DNA of 64,000 bases from Pseudomonas nitroreducens NBRC 12694 (GTDB lineage: Bacteria; Pseudomonadota; Gammaproteobacteria; Pseudomonadales; Pseudomonadaceae). Positions 59,915 to 64,000 of this stretch are shown one piece after another. Location of the stretch: contig NZ_BDAI01000012.1 in assembly GCF_002091755.1 (NCBI RefSeq), forward strand, positions 62,001 through 126,000. The letters are read 5' to 3'. The notes beneath the pieces were generated by a model. That model was given only the letters and a program-made list of their open reading frames with translations, did no database searches and was not told the DNA's origin. The first letter of the stretch is position 1. Each line of letters starts with the position of its first letter. The position numbers were made by a program, and so were the translations under genes.

Positions 59915-60521
59915 CCGCCTGCTGCCGATCAACTCGACGCCGCTGGAGCGTGCGCTGGCCGATGTGCAGGTCGGTGACCTGCCGGTACCCCTGCGCGAGC
60001 TGATGGACCCGCAACGCTGCCCGGTCGCGCTGCTGCCCTATCTCGCCTGGGCCTGGTCGGTGGACCGCTGGGACCCGGCCTGGAACGAGGCGGTGAAGCG
60101 CAAGGCGGTGGCCGCTGCGTTCCGCATCCATCAGCACAAGGGAACCATCGCCGCGCTCCGGCGGGTGATTGAGCCGCTGGGTTACCTGATCGAGATCATC
60201 GAGTGGTGGCAGGGCTCGCCCATGGGCGAGCCGGGCACCTTCCGCCTGCGCATCGGCGTACTCGACAGCGGTATCAGCGAAGAGATGTACCAGGAGGTGG
60301 AGCGTCTGATCGAGGACGCCAAGCCGCTCACGCGGCACCTCATCGGGCTGGATATCAGCCTGGAATCCCAGGGGCGGATTACCGTCGGCTCCGGGCAATA
60401 CGACGGCGACATCGTCACCGTCTATCCCTACCTCCCGGATGTGATCGAAGCGATCGGCAGCCACGGCTTGCCGGGCCGGGAGCACACCATCGATAGCTTG
60501 AGTGTCTACCCATGGCAGTAA
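59907..60521 (+). CDS. phage tail protein I (PA0619)
   Basis: This 204-residue tail protein I has LLPINSTPLERALADV near the start and LPYLAWAWSVDRWDPAWNE (about 44-62), the family signature. It links the J wedge to the tail fibre. It overlaps J by eight bases and the fibre gene by ten. Confidence 0.9.
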   Translation: MSSRLLPINSTPLERALADVQVGDLPVPLRELMDPQRCPVALLPYLAWAWSVDRWDPAWNEAVKRKAVAAAFRIHQHKGTIAALRRVIEPLGYLIEIIEWWQGSPMGEPGTFRLRIGVLDSGISEEMYQEVERLIEDAKPLTRHLIGLDISLESQGRITVGSGQYDGDIVTVYPYLPDVIEAIGSHGLPGREHTIDSLSVYPWQ

Positions 60522-62854
60522 CCTACTACGCACTACTCACCACGATCGGTGCCGGCAAGCTGGCGAATGCCACTGCGCTGGGCACCTCCCTGAAAATCAC
60601 CCAGCTCGCCGTCGGCGACGGCGGCGGCAACGTACCGACGCCCGATGCCAGCCGCACGACTCTGGTCAACGAAGTCCGTCGTGCGCCGCTGAACCGGCTG
60701 AGTGTCGACCCGGCGAACAGCTCGCAGATCATCGCCGAACAGGTCATCCCCGAGGACGTGGGTGGCTGGTGGATCCGCGAGATGGGCCTGTACGACGAAG
60801 CCGGCGCGCTGATCGCCTACGCCAACTGCGCGCCCTCCTATAAACCGCAACTGGCCGAAGGCAGCGGCCGCACCCAGACCGTGCGTATCGTGCTGATCGT
60901 CAGCAACGCGGCGTCGGTGGAGTTGAAGATCGATCCGAGTGTGGTGTTGGCAACTCGCGAGTACGTCGATAGCGCCATCGTCAGCGCGATGAACCGTCAG
61001 GACATCAAGAAATCGGTTCGGGTGGCCACCACTGCCAGCATCACGCTCAGCAACACCCAGACCGTTGACGGGGTGGCGCTGAGCATCGGTGACCGAGTCC
61101 TGGTGAAGAACCAGACCAACGGCAGCCAGAACGGTATTTACACAGTTGCCACTGGCGCCTGGATTCGAGCCGACGATGCCGACGAAAGCGCCGAAGTCAC
61201 GCCTGGGCTCACTGTGCCTGTTGAGAGTGGCACGCAGAACGCGGACACCATCTGGCTGCTGATCACCGACGCTCCTATCGTTCTTGGCACCACTGCGCTG
61301 GCATTCCAGAACATCACCAACGGCCTCGCTCGGCTGCAGTCGCCAGCCTTTACCGGCTCGCCAACTGCGCCTACGCCTGCCACTGCGTCGAGCGATGCGA
61401 GCATTGCAACCACGGCTTTTGTCCGTGCTGCCATGGCTTTGTTCGGCATCGGCAATACTTCGGTTGCGCCGACTCTCGCCGACTTCAACGACGAAAGCCA
61501 GGGAGCGGGTTTTTACTACACCGGCTCTGCAACGCTGAACCCGCCACCGGGTACTTCGGGACAAGGCTTCGTTCTGTACAAGGTCTATGGCACTGGTGCG
61601 TTCCAGCTATTCAGCCAGTATGGTCACGCCAACCTCATGTACCGCAGCAAATCCGGCACTGCATGGACCAACTGGCGTCAAGTGGGACGAGAGGCTCTTC
61701 GGCTTGTTGGTTTGGGTGATGTTGACGTCAATGTCATTAATGACATCGATGATGCCACTGTGGGTAGTGGCATGTACTACACCAGTTCGACAGACCCTAA
61801 CCGCCCGCTGGGCACCAACGGAATAGTTCTGCACAAGATCACTGGCAGCGCGGGCTTCCAACTGTTCCAGCCAGGTGGCCTTGACCGCCTGGTGTACCGC
61901 CGACGTGCTGGTGGTGTTTGGCAGGGCTGGCGTGACATTGACTCCAATGTCTTTGGCATCGGCAGCACGACGTTCCAGCCCCATTGGCCTAATGCCAGCC
62001 TTGATGACTGTACGGGCGTGCTGACCGGTATTTACCGCACCATTTCCACTACGACGGCCGGGTTGCCCGCAGGCGTAAACACGGCGTCCGTCGTGAAGTT
62101 CTGGATCCGCGACGCTCTGTCTGCTGGCGTCTATCAGGTTGTGCAAGAACTGATCAACACCACCACTGGAAAGCGATTTACCCGCGTTGCTCCCAGTAAT
62201 GGCACTGCAGTTGCCCCCAATTGGAGTGCGTGGCGGGAAGAGGCGTACACCGACAGCCCGGCATTCACCGGGGTGCCAACTGCGCCGACGGCAGCAGCAG
62301 GTGCGGATTCCACGCAATTGGCTACGACTGCATTTGTCCAGTCTGCAGTCTCCGCGGTAACGGGGGCTGCACCCGCGACACTGAATACCCTGGCCAAGCT
62401 TGCAACGGCTCTGAACAACGACCCGGCGCTAGCCGCGACAATCAACAGTGCGTTGGCACTCAAGGCGCCCCTGGCAAGCCCGGCGTTGACTGGGGCCCCT
62501 ACGGTACCGACTGCGGCTGCCGGCGCAAACTCGGCGCAGATTGCCAACACTGCGTTTGTCCAGAATGCCCTGGCGTTTGCTTCGGGCAAGAGCGTCTATG
62601 GCGGTTACCAAGCGCTTCCTGGAGGGACGATGCTCCAGTACGGTGCGTTTCTGATCTCGGAGAATGGGAAGTTCACCGGCAGTTTCCCGATTGCGTTCCC
62701 GACGGCCTGCGTTGCCTTGGTGGTTTCGAGCCCCGGCTACAACTACATCCTCAATGGTGAGGGGATCAGCAGGACGCAATACACCATCGAGGGCTACACG
62801 TTGGCGGGAGCCATCGCTAACGTTGGCTTCCGTTGGATTGCCATTGGCTATTGA
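60512..62854 (+). CDS. R-pyocin tail fibre with three knob modules
   Basis: This 780-residue fibre decides target range. The N-terminal attachment domain (about 1-150; TYYALLTTIGAGKLANAT, GWWIREMGLYDEAGALIAYA) binds the baseplate. A SVRVATTASITLSNTQTVDG shaft module (about 168-270) follows. Three repeated pyocin-knob-like modules (about 323-393, 405-474, 493-576) share a GFYY/GMYY...GFQLF...WxxWR pattern. Three copies of SPAFTG-PTAPT-ATTAFV (from about 278, 581 and 655) bracket them, and a C-terminal tip (about 695-780, GYQALPGGTMLQYGAFLISE) should carry the receptor site. DNA from about 61.0 kb is visibly less GC-rich than its neighbours, as expected for exchanged host-range segments. Confidence 0.88.
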   Translation: MAVTYYALLTTIGAGKLANATALGTSLKITQLAVGDGGGNVPTPDASRTTLVNEVRRAPLNRLSVDPANSSQIIAEQVIPEDVGGWWIREMGLYDEAGALIAYANCAPSYKPQLAEGSGRTQTVRIVLIVSNAASVELKIDPSVVLATREYVDSAIVSAMNRQDIKKSVRVATTASITLSNTQTVDGVALSIGDRVLVKNQTNGSQNGIYTVATGAWIRADDADESAEVTPGLTVPVESGTQNADTIWLLITDAPIVLGTTALAFQNITNGLARLQSPAFTGSPTAPTPATASSDASIATTAFVRAAMALFGIGNTSVAPTLADFNDESQGAGFYYTGSATLNPPPGTSGQGFVLYKVYGTGAFQLFSQYGHANLMYRSKSGTAWTNWRQVGREALRLVGLGDVDVNVINDIDDATVGSGMYYTSSTDPNRPLGTNGIVLHKITGSAGFQLFQPGGLDRLVYRRRAGGVWQGWRDIDSNVFGIGSTTFQPHWPNASLDDCTGVLTGIYRTISTTTAGLPAGVNTASVVKFWIRDALSAGVYQVVQELINTTTGKRFTRVAPSNGTAVAPNWSAWREEAYTDSPAFTGVPTAPTAAAGADSTQLATTAFVQSAVSAVTGAAPATLNTLAKLATALNNDPALAATINSALALKAPLASPALTGAPTVPTAAAGANSAQIANTAFVQNALAFASGKSVYGGYQALPGGTMLQYGAFLISENGKFTGSFPIAFPTACVALVVSSPGYNYILNGEGISRTQYTIEGYTLAGAIANVGFRWIAIGY

Positions 62855-62862
62855 GGTGATTC

Positions 62863-63384
62863 ATGACGATCTTTTACTCGCCCCAAACGCGGGGCTTTTA
62901 TGTTGATAGCGTCCACGGCGAGTCGATTCCGGATGACCGGATCGAAGTATCCGAAGACAAGCACTGGGAATTGTTGGCCGGCCAGCAGGAAGGCAACTCC
63001 ATCGTCGTTGTCGATGGCACACCTGTTCTGCAAAAACTGGACGTTGAGAGAACAACCGAGGAGTGGGAGCGGAGCATTGCTCATCGACGCTATTCCGAGG
63101 AAATTTCTGGCATCGAGGTTGCGGGTGCGCGATTCGAAACTACCCGAGACAGCCAAAGCCTCATCGGCAGCGCAGTAGTACATGCGATGGATAATCCCAA
63201 TTACACCTGTCTTTGGAAAACGGACGATGGATTCAAGGAGATGAGCGGTGCTGAATTGCGTTCGGTACTGAGCGAGGTCCGAGCCCACGTTCAGGCGTGC
63301 TTCGATCGCGAAGCCGTTCTACTCGATCACCTGAAGGCTGGCACCTTGACTGTGTCCATGCTCGATGAGGGCTGGCCTGCCTGA
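62863..63384 (+). CDS. tail-fibre assembly chaperone
   Basis: This 173-residue protein is of the tail-fibre-assembly type: an N-terminal FYSPQTRGFYVDSVHG region, a hinge at ELLAGQQEGNSIVVVDGTPV, and a C-terminal helical part (MSGAELRSVLSEVRAHVQAC). It should fold and trimerise the fibre tip, so it travels with the fibre. Its DNA is similarly less GC-rich. It begins eight bases after the fibre stop and ends before a strong terminator. Confidence 0.85.
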   Translation: MTIFYSPQTRGFYVDSVHGESIPDDRIEVSEDKHWELLAGQQEGNSIVVVDGTPVLQKLDVERTTEEWERSIAHRRYSEEISGIEVAGARFETTRDSQSLIGSAVVHAMDNPNYTCLWKTDDGFKEMSGAELRSVLSEVRAHVQACFDREAVLLDHLKAGTLTVSMLDEGWPA

Positions 63385-63436
63385 CTCGACCACTGTAACT
63401 CCGCCCGCCACACGCTGTGGCCTGGGCAAACCACCC

Positions 63437-63459
63437 AACCGCCTCCCGGCGGTTTTTTT
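63437..63459 (+). terminator. intrinsic terminator between fibre chaperone and sheath genes
   Basis: AACCGCC, loop TCCC and GGCGGTT with seven T is a textbook terminator. It sits between the chaperone stop and the sheath start. Sheath and tube must be made in far larger amounts than fibres, so either a new promoter follows or antitermination lets the long transcript pass. Confidence 0.88.
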
Positions 63460-63477
63460 ATGTCTGGAGAAAACCCT

Positions 63478-64000
63478 ATGAGCTTCTTTCACGGCGTCAC
63501 CGTGACCAATGTCGACGTCGGTGCGCGCACCATTGCGCTGCCGTCGTCCTCGATCATCGGCCTGGTGGATACCTTCACCCCCGATGCCAAGCTGACTGCC
63601 CAGGCGGACATGCCCGTGCTGCTCACCAACCTGCGTGAAGCGGCCGCCGCCTTCGGTACCGCATCGGCCATCTACAAGTCCTGCACCGCCATCTTCACCC
63701 AGTCCGCCGCAGTGGTCGTGGCGGTCGGCGTGGCGAAGGTCGAGGATGCTGCGCAGCAGACTTCCTCGATCATCGGCAGCGTCACCGAAGCCGGCCAGCG
63801 TACCGGCCTGCAGGCGCTGCTCGATGGCAAGTCGCGCTTCAACGCCCAGCCGCGCCTGCTGATCGCGCCGAAACATTCCGCCACCCAGGCGGTCGGCACC
63901 GCCATGGGCGCGCTGGCCGAGAAGCTGCGCGCCATCGCCATCGTCGACGGCCCCAACACCACCGACGAGGCGGCGATCGCCTACGCCGGCGAGTTCGGCA
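63478..64000 (+). CDS. contractile tail sheath protein, 5' part
   Basis: The first 174 residues of the sheath (PA0622-type, P2 FI family) are visible; the gene runs off the window. MSFFHGVTVTNVDVGARTIA and PSSSIIGLVDTFTPDAKLTA are the typical start, and ATG 63478 follows TCTGGAGAAAACCC. The sheath surrounds the tube and contracts on binding. Further tail genes should lie to the right. Confidence 0.92.
   Translation, partial: MSFFHGVTVTNVDVGARTIALPSSSIIGLVDTFTPDAKLTAQADMPVLLTNLREAAAAFGTASAIYKSCTAIFTQSAAVVVAVGVAKVEDAAQQTSSIIGSVTEAGQRTGLQALLDGKSRFNAQPRLLIAPKHSATQAVGTAMGALAEKLRAIAIVDGPNTTDEAAIAYAGEFG

Noticed and set aside
54048..64000. Complete prophage
   Set aside because: Visible genes are regulators, holin and contractile-tail parts only, inserted after trpE as in R-type pyocins; no integrase, terminase, portal or capsid gene is seen.

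Overview
The window is chromosomal DNA from a high-GC Pseudomonas. From about 11.6 kb to the right end, gene order matches my memory of the P. aeruginosa PAO1 stretch from rmcA (PA0575) through rpoD-dnaG-rpsU, tsaD, plsY, folB-folK, cca, the SpoVR/YeaH/PrkA cluster, apaH-apaG-rsmA-pdxA, surA-lptD, amgK-murU, the agt transport system, rpe-gph-trpE and the start of the R-type pyocin locus (about PA0622). The first 11 kb does not match that order, and details differ throughout (no yqeY beside rpsU, an acetyltransferase inside the pyocin locus, a different tail fibre). The source therefore looks like a non-aeruginosa Pseudomonas related to the P. aeruginosa group. Both ends cut through genes.

Left region (1-11.4 kb), accessory metabolism and sensing: the end of a PhoX-type phosphatase; an Anr/FNR paralogue with an incomplete cysteine set; a four-repeat membrane protein; an amine-catabolism group (FAD oxidoreductase, XRE-cupin regulator, glutamine-synthetase-like ligase) with a 50-bp palindrome upstream of the oxidase; intergenic repeats; a tiny Pmp3-type membrane protein; then a minus-strand operon joining a globin-coupled PAS-GGDEF-EAL protein to an Aer-type chemoreceptor.

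Housekeeping core (11.5-41.3 kb): tRNA-Ile2 directly behind rmcA; rpoD, dnaG, rpsU; tsaD; phospholipid and folate genes; cca; the PrkA-YeaH-SpoVR stress group; glpE, apaH, apaG, rsmA, pdxA; outer-membrane biogenesis (surA, lptD); cell-wall recycling (amgK, murU); djlA; and a DUF3530 protein.

Transport and tryptophan region (41.4-53.9 kb): the two-component pair agtS/agtR, two related periplasmic binding proteins and agtABCD for 4-aminobutyrate/5-aminovalerate uptake, then rpe, gph and trpE. The gph C-terminus ends in a tryptophan-rich 14-residue string that looks like a trp leader peptide. The trpE leader also carries a structured element that recurs upstream of the glutamine-synthetase-like gene 47 kb away, with compensating changes in its stems.

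Right region (53.9-64 kb): an R-type (contractile tail) pyocin locus. It holds the activator prtN, the LexA-like repressor prtR, ptrB, a putative antiterminator, a GNAT gene flanked by terminators, a holin, a collar or tail-completion candidate, spike, baseplate proteins (W, J, I), tail fibre, fibre chaperone and the start of the sheath gene. Three copies of a shared motif lie over the prtN promoter and the prtR-ptrB interval and are the likely PrtR operators. Intrinsic terminators inside the tail operon suggest control by antitermination.
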